DNA of 42,173 bases from NCBI GenBank assembly GCA_030147065.1, contig JASLAP010000250.1, forward strand, positions 1-42,173, written 5' to 3'. Shown here one piece after another: positions 15,349-23,329 of the stretch. Under the pieces are notes generated by a model. That model was not told where the DNA came from. It saw only the letters and a list, made by a program, of their open reading frames with translations, and made no database searches. Positions within the stretch are counted from its first letter, which is position 1. Each line of letters starts with the position of its first letter. The translations under genes were made by a program, and so were the position numbers. This stretch comes from Pseudonocardia sp. (GTDB taxonomy: Bacteria > Actinomycetota > Actinomycetes > Mycobacteriales > Pseudonocardiaceae).

Positions 15349-15846
15349 GTGACCGACAGGCAGCCGTCCCTGGACGCCGTGCAGCTGGGCGCGTACTTCG
15401 CCCTCATGGAGGTGGCGGGCCTGCTCCGACACGCGGTCGAGCAGCAGCTGCGCGAGGCCGGCGACCTCAGCTACGTGCAGTTCCAGCTCCTGGCCCGGCT
15501 GGGTCTCGACTCACCGACGGGCAGCGAACGCATGACCGACCTGGCCGACGGCGTCGTCTACAGCCGCAGCGGCCTGACCTACCAGGCCGGACTCCTCGAG
15601 AAGGGCGGCCTGGTGATGCGGACGCCCTCCGCCGACGACGAACGGGGGGTCACGGTCACGATCACCGACACCGGACGGGCGCTGCTGGCCGAGGTGCTCC
15701 CCGGCCACGTCGAGGTGGTCAGTCGCCAACTCTTCCAGCCGCTGACGCGCGCGGACACCGAAGCGCTGGCCGAGCTGCTGTCGCCGGTGCGCGACCACAT
15801 GCGTTCGCTGCCGCCCCGCTCGGCAGCACCCCGCCGCCGGCGATGA
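15349..15846 (+). CDS. MarR family transcriptional regulator
   Basis: A 165-residue winged-helix regulator. The core reads FQLLARLGLDSPTGSERMTDLADGVVYSRSGLTYQAGLLEKGGLVMRTPSADDERGVTVTITDTGRALL, which is the MarR recognition helix and beta-wing with the DDxRxxxxxxT signature. The start is the GTG at 15349. It is divergent from the MDR oxidoreductase and faces TGCTTCGA operators, so autorepression and ligand-induced release are likely. It ends 8 bp from the convergent cupin gene. Confidence 0.92.
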   Translation: MTDRQPSLDAVQLGAYFALMEVAGLLRHAVEQQLREAGDLSYVQFQLLARLGLDSPTGSERMTDLADGVVYSRSGLTYQAGLLEKGGLVMRTPSADDERGVTVTITDTGRALLAEVLPGHVEVVSRQLFQPLTRADTEALAELLSPVRDHMRSLPPRSAAPRRRR

Positions 15847-15854
15847 CCCCCGCC

Positions 15855-16376
15855 CTACTCCTCGGGTGGGAGCACGAACTCCATGCCGTACTCCGGGGCG
15901 AGTGCGACGGCTCGTCGCACCCGCTCCTCGCGCTCCGCCCCGCTGAGCGGCGGGGCCGGGGAGGTGCGCGCGGGAACGGGATCGCCGAACTCGGCGAAGT
16001 ACTTCTCCAGACCCGAGGGCGCGACGGTGCACAGCAGCCGGGCCGGGATGTCCGCCGCGTTGCGGAACGCATGCGCGGCGTTGGCCGGGATGTTCGCCGA
16101 CTCACCCACCTCCAGTCGGACGGGAGGGAGGTCGCCCACCCGCACCTCCACCGAGCCCTCGAGGACGCGGAAGCACTCCTCGAAGTCGTGCCGGTGCGGG
16201 GGCGGTCCGCCCCCCGGCGGGATGAGCATGTCCAGCATCGCGAAGCGGCCGGCGGTCTGCTCACCGGAGAACAGCACGGTGTAGGTGTCCCCGACGACGG
16301 CCAGGTGGGTCAGCGCGGGGTCCTCGGGCCGCGCGATCGCCACGCTCCGGACGTCGTCCTCCGGAGATCGGCTCAC
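15855..16376 (-). CDS. Single-domain cupin protein
   Basis: A 173-residue cupin. Motif 1 is PPHRHDFEECFRVLEGSVEV (HxH, Glu, then G) and motif 2 is IPANAAHAFRNAADIPARLL (H). These supply a conventional 3-His/1-Glu metal site. The C-terminal tail (SGAEREERVRRAVALAPEYGMEF) is alpha-helical. Function could be dioxygenase, isomerase or metabolite binding. The GTG at 16376 overlaps the stop of a possible leader peptide (GTGA). It is divergent from the TetR gene at 16557, with an inverted repeat between them. Confidence 0.88.
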   Translation of the reverse strand: MSRSPEDDVRSVAIARPEDPALTHLAVVGDTYTVLFSGEQTAGRFAMLDMLIPPGGGPPPHRHDFEECFRVLEGSVEVRVGDLPPVRLEVGESANIPANAAHAFRNAADIPARLLCTVAPSGLEKYFAEFGDPVPARTSPAPPLSGAEREERVRRAVALAPEYGMEFVLPPEE

Positions 16377-16462
16377 CGCGACCCCCGGGCGCCGGTCCCG
16401 CAGTGAGCCGCGCCCGGCCCGTCGTCGCGCCGAACGTCTTCTCCCAGTAATGCCTCGGCCAC
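16373..16462 (-). CDS. Possible 29-residue leader peptide upstream of the cupin gene
   Basis: A GTG at 16462 follows a strong GGAGGAG 6 bases upstream, and the frame closes with TGA overlapping the cupin GTG (GTGA). The product would be VAEALLGEDVRRDDGPG and twelve further residues. It resembles nothing known. The ribosome site and coupling geometry are the only evidence; the alternative is that the overlap is chance. Confidence 0.3.
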   Translation of the reverse strand: MAEALLGEDVRRDDGPGAAHCGTGARGSR

Positions 16463-16489
16463 CCGGGCCTCCTCCGTCGACAGCTGTTC

Positions 16490-16505
16490 CGGACGAAAAC
16501 GTCCG
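16490..16505. promoter_or_regulatory. Possible TetR operator
   Basis: CGGACG-AAAA-CGTCCG, 6-bp perfect arms with a 4-bp AT spacer, in the region between the divergent cupin (16376) and TetR (16557) genes. It is short, but unusual in being AT-centred within GC-rich DNA. Confidence 0.5.
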
Positions 16506-16556
16506 TTAAGCCGGACCGTAGTAGGACGATCAGCTACACCGCAAGCCGCTGCGATG

Positions 16557-17150
16557 ATGGCGAGCGTGTCGTCGCCCACCTCCCGCCGGACCCGCAAGGA
16601 CGCGCTCGAGAACCGCGACCGGGTTCTCGATGCCGCCACCGAGCTCGTCCGCAGCGACGGCGAGAAGGTGCCGATGGCCAGGATCGCCGAGCGGGCAGGG
16701 GTCGGGATCGGGACGGTCTACCGGCACTTCGCCACCCGCGAGGACCTGCTGGGCGCGCTCGTCCACCGCTCCTTCGACCTCGCGGTGCAGAACGCGCAAG
16801 CGGCCGCCGCACACCCCGGATCCGCCCTGGCGGGCGTACGACTGTTCTTCCTGGCCACCTTGCGCGACCGCGAACGCTTCGTGCTGCCCCTGCACGGCGG
16901 CCCGGCGATCTTCACCCCGGCCACCCGTCAGCGCCAAGCAGACGTTCGCACCGCCCTGCGCGCCCTCCTCGAGCGCGGGGAGGCCGCCGGAGAACTGCGA
17001 GCAGACCTGACCCCCGAAGACCTGATCGTGGCGACCTCGCTGCTCTCCCGACCACTGCCGGGCACCGGCGACTGGGACGCCCTGGCCCGCCGGCAGATCG
17101 ACCTGATGATCCATGGCCTCGCCCCCCGGCGACACCCGCCGACGGCCTGA
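16557..17150 (+). CDS. TetR/AcrR family transcriptional regulator
   Basis: A 197-residue regulator: HTH residues about 18-62 (RVLDAATELVRSDGEKVPMARIAERAGVGIGTVYRHFATREDLL), then a helical ligand domain. Two consecutive ATG codons (16554, 16557) begin the frame without a clear ribosome site, and a GTG at 16566 is also possible. It is divergent from the cupin gene and probably controls it through the 16490-16505 repeat. It ends 79 bp from the convergent flavin reductase gene. Confidence 0.88.
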   Translation: MASVSSPTSRRTRKDALENRDRVLDAATELVRSDGEKVPMARIAERAGVGIGTVYRHFATREDLLGALVHRSFDLAVQNAQAAAAHPGSALAGVRLFFLATLRDRERFVLPLHGGPAIFTPATRQRQADVRTALRALLERGEAAGELRADLTPEDLIVATSLLSRPLPGTGDWDALARRQIDLMIHGLAPRRHPPTA

Positions 17151-17228
17151 CCTCGGCGAGATGTGGCAGCTCCGCGCCGTTCGACGCCCGGTGGTGTGGT
17201 GTCCGCCATCGCACAGGAGACCGGCGGA

Positions 17229-17726
17229 TCATGACGACACTCCGTCGAGTGCGACATGGATGCCGAACGAACGCGCGTGGTAGGTCAGCGGGGTGCGTCC
17301 GGCGGCCTCGGCCGTGAGGACCGTGCCGAGCGCGACGACGTGGTCGCCGCCCTCGACGAGGTCAGCGACGGAGCACGCGAGCCAGCCCGCCACGCCGTCC
17401 AGCCTGGGCAGGCCGCGCACCGGCCGCCAGGGGATCCCGTCGAACTTCGACGCTCCCTTGACCGCGAACGCCTTCGCAGCCGCGGCCTGGTCGCCGGCCA
17501 GCACGTTGACCCCGAACCGGCCGCTCGCGCGCACCAGCGTCAACAGGTCCGACCGGCGATCGAGCGAGACCAGCAGCATCGGCGGCGCGAGGGACAGCGA
17601 CACGAACGCGCTTACGGTGGTGCCGTGCGGCCGGTCGCCGTCCATCGCTGTCACCACCGACACCGGCGTGGGCACGCCCGCCATGACCTCGATGAAGCCG
17701 GCTCGCACGGAATCCGCCGCGGTCAC
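17229..17726 (-). CDS. Flavin reductase (FMN-binding split barrel)
   Basis: A 165-residue reductase of the HpaC/PheA2 type. It begins RAGFIEVMAGVPTPVSVVTA, then has the flavin-binding strand GTTVSAFVSLSLAPPMLLVSLDRRS, GRFGVNVLAGDQ and the closing TYHARSFGIH. It uses NAD(P)H to make free reduced flavin for a partner monooxygenase. The GTG at 17726 overlaps the stop of the shrunken hydrolase gene upstream (GTGA). No monooxygenase sits next to it. The LLM monooxygenase at 24168-25283 shares a promoter element with this locus and is its likely partner. Confidence 0.9.
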   Translation of the reverse strand: MTAADSVRAGFIEVMAGVPTPVSVVTAMDGDRPHGTTVSAFVSLSLAPPMLLVSLDRRSDLLTLVRASGRFGVNVLAGDQAAAAKAFAVKGASKFDGIPWRPVRGLPRLDGVAGWLACSVADLVEGGDHVVALGTVLTAEAAGRTPLTYHARSFGIHVALDGVSS

Positions 17727-17905
17727 GGCTGCCCGCCGCTGAACCCGCTGAGCAGTTCGGCGACCCGGGCCGGTTCGTCCACCATCGATCCGTGGCCGCT
17801 GTGCTCCGGCGTTCCCACCGACCAACCCGGCAGGTCCTGCGCAGGTTCCGATCCGGCGATCCGGTGGTGCAGGTCGACGCTGTCGTCGACGGAAACTCTC
17901 GGCAT
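17723..17905 (-). pseudogene. Alpha/beta hydrolase with large internal deletion (60 codons)
   Basis: The first about 20 residues (MPRVSVDDSVDLHHRIAGSE) look like the N-terminus of an alpha/beta hydrolase. The last about 30 (HSGHGSMVDEPARVAELLSGF) look like its C-terminus, with the catalytic-His loop GHGSMVDEP. The nucleophile elbow and everything between, roughly 200 residues, is missing without loss of frame. The gene is still translatable and its stop overlaps the flavin reductase start (GTGA). It may survive only as a leader for the reductase. Confidence 0.7.
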
Positions 17906-17950
17906 GTCCGTTCCCTTCTGGTGGCAGCCGAATCTGCGCCGGTGAGACAG

Positions 17951-18008
17951 CCATAATCCTTCGATACCCCACTGCGCACGGCGAATAGGGTGTCGCCTAT
18001 GGACGACG
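17951..18008. promoter_or_regulatory. LysR-gene promoter/operator block, repeated upstream of the LLM gene
   Basis: The block contains CCATA (17951), ATAC (17964) and AATAGG-N6-CCTATGG (17984-18002); the ATG of the last motif is the LysR start codon. The same ordered elements occur at 25334-25390 with spacing within 1 bp. It lies between the LysR gene and the divergent hydrolase-stub/flavin-reductase pair. Confidence 0.7.
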
Positions 18009-18919
18009 GGGTCACCTTGCGCAGGCTCTCGGTGTTCTGCCTGGTCGTGGACGCGGGAGGGGTGACCCGGGCTGCCGAGCAGCTGCAGGTGTCACAGCCG
18101 AGCGTGTCCGGCCAGCTGCGGTCGTTGGAGAAGGCGTTCCGCGCCACCCTGGTCGTCCGCGCGGGCACCGGACTGGTGCTGACGGAGGCGGGCGAGCGGG
18201 TGTACCGGTGGGCCAAGGAGGTGCTGGCCAGCAGCGCCCAGACACAGCGCGACGTCGACGATCTCGTCGCGGGCACCGCCGGCTCGCTGGTCGTGGCCGC
18301 CAGCATGGCGCTCGGCACCTACCTGCTGCCGCCGGTGATGACGGCCCTGCGCGCGGACCGGGCCGGAGCCGACATCACGGTGCAGATCGGCGAGCCAGAG
18401 GTCGCGCTGGGCGCCGTTCGCCGCGGCACCGTCGACTTCGCGGTGACGAGCTGGGTGGACAGCGAGCTCCCCACCGGGCTGCACGGCGAGAAGCTCTGGG
18501 AGGAGCCGATGGTCCTGTGCGCGAGTCCCGACGGCCCGCCCGACGGCGACTCGGTCACGCTGGCCGAGCTGCGGGACCTGCCCTTCGTCGGAGTGCCCTC
18601 CGGTGTGTCGTTCCACCGGATGCTGCAGGACCAACTGCGTCGGTACGGGACCAGCCTCCCGACACCGGTGATCCGCCTGGGACACGCCGAGGCGATCATC
18701 GAGGCCGTCGCCGCGAACGGTTGGGTCAGCCTGTCGATGGACTACATCCTCCGCAAGGACCTCGAAGCCGGCCGGATCCGCTCCGTCGCCATCCGCGACG
18801 CCCGCCTCGTCGAGGGCGTCGGCCTCTACCACCGGGAGACGAAGTACTTCTCGCCACTGCAGTCCGCCGCGGTCGACGCCCTGCGGGCGCTGGGCCGCAC
18901 CCGGTCCGGCCGGGCCTGA
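17999..18919 (+). CDS. LysR family transcriptional regulator
   Basis: A 306-residue regulator with an N-terminal winged HTH (LRRLSVFCLVVDAGGVTRAAEQLQVSQPSVSGQLRSLEKAF) and a periplasmic-binding-protein-like co-inducer domain beginning at about residue 90 (GSLVVAASMALGTYLLPPVM). The ATG at 17999 has AGGGTG 5 bases upstream; a GTG at 17990 is an alternative. It is divergent from the flavin reductase locus and convergent with the end of the LLM/dioxygenase operon. The repeat of its start region upstream of that operon makes it the best candidate regulator of both. Confidence 0.9.
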   Translation: MDDGVTLRRLSVFCLVVDAGGVTRAAEQLQVSQPSVSGQLRSLEKAFRATLVVRAGTGLVLTEAGERVYRWAKEVLASSAQTQRDVDDLVAGTAGSLVVAASMALGTYLLPPVMTALRADRAGADITVQIGEPEVALGAVRRGTVDFAVTSWVDSELPTGLHGEKLWEEPMVLCASPDGPPDGDSVTLAELRDLPFVGVPSGVSFHRMLQDQLRRYGTSLPTPVIRLGHAEAIIEAVAANGWVSLSMDYILRKDLEAGRIRSVAIRDARLVEGVGLYHRETKYFSPLQSAAVDALRALGRTRSGRA

Positions 18920-18941
18920 GGGCCTGCCGTTCGGGGCCCTG

Positions 18942-18960
18942 CCGGCCCGTACCAGGCCGG
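18942..18960. terminator. Possible bidirectional hairpin
   Basis: CCGGCC-N7-GGCCGG at 18942-18960, in the 49-bp gap between the convergent LysR and dioxygenase-like genes. There is no U-tract, as is common in actinobacteria. Confidence 0.35.
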
Positions 18961-18968
18961 GCCCGTCG

Positions 18969-20084
18969 TCACTTCCCGGCCTCGCGCGGCCCCACGTAAC
19001 CGGTCTGGCCCTCCTCGGACCCCAGGACCAGCACCGGGCCGTCCATCTCCTCCTGCCACACCAGGGACTCCATGCCGATGTGCAGCGGGTGGTCCTGCAC
19101 GGTGTAGACCGCAAGACCCTCCGGGCCCTGATAGTGGGCATGCTCGAGCCAGGACGGGGCGGAGAGCAGCAGGTCGCCCTCGTCCCACGTGATGGTCTCG
19201 CCGTCGACCTCGCTCTCCCCGTACCCGGCGAAGTGGTAGTTGATGGCGACCGAGGTGTGCTTGTGCCCGCGGCCCCGCGGTCGCTGCCTGCTGCCCGGCG
19301 GCAGGTACGAGGCGGTCACGAAGAAGTTGTGCGTGGCGCCCTGCCTGCGCTGGGTCGCCGGGTTGTAGAGCGCCATGATCGTGCGGCCGCCGTCGCCCGC
19401 TTCCTGCGAGAGGTGGGGGCGGACCTCCGCCCACGGCCAGTGCAGGGCAGCGGACTCCACGACCTCGATGTCCACGATGAACTCGTAGCCGCGCAGCCGG
19501 GCCCCCCGGTTCCCGATCGCATGGTCCGGGGCGGTGCCGCGGGTGTAGACGGCAGGGGCGTCGGACGTCCGCGGCCGGGCCGGCCGGTCGGGGGACTGCC
19601 AGCCCTGTGGAAGCTCCTCCGCGTAGTGCGCGGTCAGCTTCTCCAGCAGCGGTGCGTTGGAGTAGGACAGCCGCGCCCACACGTCGTCGCCCGAGTTGCG
19701 GAACCGGAAGCCCTGCATCGCCGGGATGTTGGCGACGTCGAGGCGGGCGAGGTCGATGTCGCTGCCCGGCACCGAGATCCGACCGCTGCCACGGATGCCG
19801 ATCTCGACGCGGTGGGCGTTCTCGCGCATCGGCGCGGTCTCCTCGCCCGGGTTGAGCACCTCGATCGTGACCGAGATGCCGGGCGCGAAGCCCAGCCCGG
19901 GCGCGACGGCGGACGGATGGACGATGCGGCTGGCCCGGCGGCCGTTGGCCGGGCGCGGGGCAGCGGCGAGCCGCTCGACCTCCGCGTCGATCTCGGCGCG
20001 GGTGATCTTGATCGGCTTCCAGGGGGTCGGTGTGGGAGCGGCTGCGCCGCTGACGTCGAACATCGTGTTCTCGATCGTGGTCAC
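18969..20084 (-). CDS. Gentisate 1,2-dioxygenase-like bicupin protein
   Basis: A 371-residue protein with two cupin domains. The C-terminal one has an intact metal motif HKH (His274, His276) with a downstream His in APSWLEHAHYQG. The N-terminal one (ENAHRVEIGIRGSGRISVPG) lacks HxH. Gentisate, salicylate and 1-hydroxy-2-naphthoate dioxygenases are bicupins of this general type, though most use the N-terminal metal site. Here the only complete site is C-terminal, so the ring-cleaved substrate may differ. The GTG at 20084 overlaps the MFS stop (GTGA) and has AAGGA upstream. It is the last gene of the LLM operon. Confidence 0.78.
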   Translation of the reverse strand: MTTIENTMFDVSGAAAPTPTPWKPIKITRAEIDAEVERLAAAPRPANGRRASRIVHPSAVAPGLGFAPGISVTIEVLNPGEETAPMRENAHRVEIGIRGSGRISVPGSDIDLARLDVANIPAMQGFRFRNSGDDVWARLSYSNAPLLEKLTAHYAEELPQGWQSPDRPARPRTSDAPAVYTRGTAPDHAIGNRGARLRGYEFIVDIEVVESAALHWPWAEVRPHLSQEAGDGGRTIMALYNPATQRRQGATHNFFVTASYLPPGSRQRPRGRGHKHTSVAINYHFAGYGESEVDGETITWDEGDLLLSAPSWLEHAHYQGPEGLAVYTVQDHPLHIGMESLVWQEEMDGPVLVLGSEEGQTGYVGPREAGK

Positions 20085-21409
20085 GAGGGTTGTCCTTCCC
20101 GGTCGGGGGATGCGGTGGTGTCGGCGGGGTGCGGGCTGCGCAGCGTCAGCACGGAGGCGATGCTCAACAGGCCCAGGAGTACGAGGAACCCGGAGATGGC
20201 CGCGGTCCCGCCCGTCGCCTGGAACAGCACGGTCGCGACGATCGGGGCGAGCGCGCCGCCGAAGACACTGCCGAGGGCGTAGGCGAGCGACGAGCCGCTG
20301 TACCGGAGGGCGACCGGGTACGCCTCGGTGAGGAACGCGCCGTAGGGACCGGTGGCGAGACCGACCCCGATGCCGATGACGACGCAGGCGAGCGCGCTGG
20401 CCGCGACGGATCCGGTGTCCAGCAGCGCGAAGTACGGGAAGGCCCAGGCCGTCATCAGTCCGCACCCCGCGACCATCAGCGGCCGACGCCCGATCCGGGT
20501 GGCGATCAGCGCGGAGACCGGGATCGTGGCGGCCCACACCAGTGCGGTCCCGACCGTGATCGCCAGCATCGCGGACGCGGACACCAGGTTCCTGGTGGCG
20601 ACGTAGCCCAACGAGAAGACCATCATGACGTTCGCCGCACCGGCGGAGATCAGGTTGATGCCCGAGCCCGGCACCAGGATGCGCGGCATGCGGAGCACGT
20701 CGGCCAGCGGTGCCCGGCGGACCTCGCCCTGGGCGCTGGCCTGCCGGAACTCGGGGCTCTCGTCCAGCTTGAGCCGGAGCACGAGGCCGAACGCGACGAG
20801 CAGCGCGGAGGCCAGGAACGGGATCCGCCAGCCCCACGACGCGAACGCGGCCTCGGACATCCCCGTGCGGACCAGCAAGAACACCAGGCTGGCGAGCACG
20901 ACGCCCAGCGGGAGCCCGATCTGCGGGAACGAGCTGTAGAGCACCCGGCGTCCGGGAGGCGCGTGTTCCAGGGCCAACAGCGTGGCGCCGCCCCACTCCC
21001 CGCCCACGCCGATGCCCTGCGCGAAGCGCAGGACCACCAGCAGGATCGGCGCGGCGATCCCGATCGAGCCGTAGGTGGGCAGCAGTCCGACGAGCGCGGT
21101 CCCGATACCCATGATCAACAGGGACGCGACGAGCATCGCCCGCCGGCCGATCCGGTCGCCGAAGTGCCCCATCACGGCCGCGCCGACCGGCCGGGCGACG
21201 AACCCCACGGCGTAGGTCGACAGGGCGGCGAGGGTCCCGGCGAGCGGCGAGACGCCGGGGAAGAACTGCGGTGCGAACACCAGCGCGGCGGCGGTGCCGT
21301 AGATGAAGAAGTCGTACCACTCGATGGTGGTGCCGATCAGCCCGGCGAGCGCGACGCGGCGGGCGCGCGGTCGGGCCGTGGTGGTGACTGGAGCGGTGAG
21401 TTCGGCCAT
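20081..21409 (-). CDS. MFS transporter, metabolite:H+ symporter (MHS) family
   Basis: A 442-residue, 12-helix permease. The N-terminus GLIGTTIEWYDFFIYGTAAALVF is the MHS family signature. The loop 2-3 motif is GHFGDRIGRR, with a second copy, RIGRR, after helix 8. Characterised members take up organic acids such as shikimate, citrate, alpha-ketoglutarate, proline/betaine and protocatechuate, so an aromatic or other carboxylate is plausible here. It sits 73 bp after the DapA-family gene and overlaps the dioxygenase gene, so it is probably the uptake system for the pathway substrate. Confidence 0.92.
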   Translation of the reverse strand: MAELTAPVTTTARPRARRVALAGLIGTTIEWYDFFIYGTAAALVFAPQFFPGVSPLAGTLAALSTYAVGFVARPVGAAVMGHFGDRIGRRAMLVASLLIMGIGTALVGLLPTYGSIGIAAPILLVVLRFAQGIGVGGEWGGATLLALEHAPPGRRVLYSSFPQIGLPLGVVLASLVFLLVRTGMSEAAFASWGWRIPFLASALLVAFGLVLRLKLDESPEFRQASAQGEVRRAPLADVLRMPRILVPGSGINLISAGAANVMMVFSLGYVATRNLVSASAMLAITVGTALVWAATIPVSALIATRIGRRPLMVAGCGLMTAWAFPYFALLDTGSVAASALACVVIGIGVGLATGPYGAFLTEAYPVALRYSGSSLAYALGSVFGGALAPIVATVLFQATGGTAAISGFLVLLGLLSIASVLTLRSPHPADTTASPDREGQPS

Positions 21410-21482
21410 CGTCGGCCTCCTGGTCCACGAGCAACGAGGTGGTGTGCCCGGGCGGTCGTCGGTGACCGCGCCCGGGTCGTGC

Positions 21483-22400
21483 TCAGGCGTCGAGCAGCCC
21501 GACCCCCCGGTCGAGCAGTGCCCGGACGGTGTCCTTCCCGGCCGCGGTGAGCGGGAGCAGGGGCTCGCGGACGTGCGCGGAGGAGATCCGTCCCCGCTGC
21601 GCCAGCACCCACTTGACCGGCGCCGGGTTGGTCTCGACGAACAGCAGGTCGACCAGCGGGTGCAGGGCGTAGTGCAGCTCCCGGGCCCGCTCGTGGTCGC
21701 CGGTGTCCCAGGCCTCGTACATCCGGGCGACGGCGGCCGGGGCCAGGTTCGCGACGGCGCTGATGAAGCCGACGCCGCCCAGCGCGAGGAGGGGGATGCC
21801 GAGCAGCTCGATGCCCGACCAGACCAGCAGGTCCCGCCCGCAGAGCTGCATGACTCGCGAGAAGTGCTCGAAGTCCTTGGTCGTCTCCTTGATCCCGACG
21901 ATGTTGTCGTGCTCGCGGAACAGTCGCGCCACCGTCTCCGGCGAGATGTCCACCGCGGTGCGCGACGGCACGTTGTAGATCACGATCGGCAGGTCGGGGA
22001 ACTCGCGGGCCACCGTGGCGTACCAGTGGACCAGTCCCTCCTGGGTGGGGCGGGCGTAGTACGGAGTGATCACCAGCGTGGCGTCGGCGCCGGCGTCCCG
22101 CGCGGCGGCGGTGATCTCCAGGGTCTCGTCCAGCTTGGCCGATCCGGTGCCGGGCAGGAACGGGACGGCGTCGGCGACCTCCTCGGCGACGAGTCGGATC
22201 GCGGCGATCCGCTCGGCCGCGGTCTGCGCGCTGGGCTCGCCGGTCGAGCCGCCGATCGAGATCCCGTGCGAGCCCTGCTCGAGCTGCCACCGCACCAGCC
22301 CGCGCAGCGGCTCGTGATCGACCGTCCCGGACCCGGTGAACGGCGTGACGACCGGGCCTACCGACCCGCGGATCCGTGCCGGGTCGCTGCGGAACCTCAT
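21483..22400 (-). CDS. Dihydrodipicolinate synthase (DapA/NAL) family lyase
   Basis: A 305-residue TIM-barrel class I aldolase. The Schiff-base Lys171 (VGIKETT) and proton-relay Tyr142 (IVIYNVPSRT) are present, as is the substrate carboxylate loop GSTGE (51-55). Family members include DHDPS, N-acetylneuraminate lyase, KDG aldolases and aromatic hydratase-aldolases. The operon context (ring-cleaving dioxygenase, FAH hydrolase) favours a 2-oxoacid aldolase or hydratase in catabolism rather than lysine synthesis. The ATG at 22400 overlaps the stop of the ornithine-cyclodeaminase-like gene (ATGA). Confidence 0.9.
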   Translation of the reverse strand: MRFRSDPARIRGSVGPVVTPFTGSGTVDHEPLRGLVRWQLEQGSHGISIGGSTGEPSAQTAAERIAAIRLVAEEVADAVPFLPGTGSAKLDETLEITAAARDAGADATLVITPYYARPTQEGLVHWYATVAREFPDLPIVIYNVPSRTAVDISPETVARLFREHDNIVGIKETTKDFEHFSRVMQLCGRDLLVWSGIELLGIPLLALGGVGFISAVANLAPAAVARMYEAWDTGDHERARELHYALHPLVDLLFVETNPAPVKWVLAQRGRISSAHVREPLLPLTAAGKDTVRALLDRGVGLLDA

Positions 22401-23329
22401 CGGACGTTCCTCACGAGGACCCGAGCGACGGCGAGATCCGACAGGCCCATGCCCATCCCCTTGAACACCGTGAGCCGCGGGTGCTCCGGCCGTGCCACCT
22501 CGCCGGCGACGAGCGCACCGAGGCGGTGCACGGCCGACCAGTCCTCGCCGAAGTGCTCCCGCAGCTCCCGGGAGGCGCGGCGGGCGTTGGGCTCGCTGTC
22601 CACCACGGTGAACGCCGAGACCGCCAGGGACTCCGGCACGAACTCGGCGTGGCCGGGCAGGATCGCCCCGACGGCGTTGAGGTGCGCGCCCTCGGCGAGG
22701 TCGGCCAGGTCGAGGAACGGCTCACGGGCCCGGGTGATCAGGGTGACGATCGGGCAGTCCTGGATGGCGTCACCGAGCTCCGGCACGGCGACCGCGGCGA
22801 GGTCCAGCTCTGTGCGGACCTGCTCGGCGAGCTCCTCCGCCTTGGCGGCGGTCCGGCTCCACAGCCGCACGCGGCGGAGTTCCCGGACCGCGGCGATCGC
22901 CTTCACCTGCATGAACGCCTGCCGTCCCGCGCCGAGGACCGCCAGCTCGTCCGCAGCGGGATCGGCCAGCAGCCGGGTCGCGACGCCGGAGATCGCCGAG
23001 GTCCGCAGCGATCCGGCGGTAGCCGCCTCGGTGACGCCGACGGTGTGGCCGTCGCTCGCGCCGAACAGGGTCATCAGCGCGCTCGCGCCGGCCGGGGTGT
23101 TCACCCAGGTCTTGAAGATCGCCAGGTCGGCGTCCAGGTCGACGGCGCCGAGCGCGTGCGCGCTGGCCGTCGCTCCCGCCGTGCCGTCTCGTGGTGGCCA
23201 GGTGGCCATCGCCTTGTCCAGGTTCCAGGCGGTGCCCGCGACCTCGTGCGCGAGCACCTCGGTGAGCGACTCGATCACCTCGCCCACCCCGACGCCCGCG
23301 CGGACGTCGGCCTCCGTCCAGGTCCTCAT
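22397..23329 (-). CDS. Ornithine cyclodeaminase / mu-crystallin family protein
   Basis: A 310-residue NAD(P)-binding enzyme. The N-terminal substrate domain has Lys73 (IFKTWVN), and the Rossmann domain contains LAVLGAGRQAFMQVKAI (GxGxxA, residues about 133-138). The family includes ornithine and lysine cyclodeaminases, ketimine reductases, alanine dehydrogenases and tauropine-type dehydrogenases, all acting on an amine or imine beside a carboxylate. In this operon it argues for an amino- or imino-acid intermediate. It is coupled by ATGA overlaps to both neighbours. Confidence 0.9.
   Translation of the reverse strand: MRTWTEADVRAGVGVGEVIESLTEVLAHEVAGTAWNLDKAMATWPPRDGTAGATASAHALGAVDLDADLAIFKTWVNTPAGASALMTLFGASDGHTVGVTEAATAGSLRTSAISGVATRLLADPAADELAVLGAGRQAFMQVKAIAAVRELRRVRLWSRTAAKAEELAEQVRTELDLAAVAVPELGDAIQDCPIVTLITRAREPFLDLADLAEGAHLNAVGAILPGHAEFVPESLAVSAFTVVDSEPNARRASRELREHFGEDWSAVHRLGALVAGEVARPEHPRLTVFKGMGMGLSDLAVARVLVRNVR

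Noticed and set aside
20090..21550. 486-codon open frame on the plus strand
   Set aside because: Antisense to the MHS transporter; composed of repeated charged residues mirroring membrane helices.
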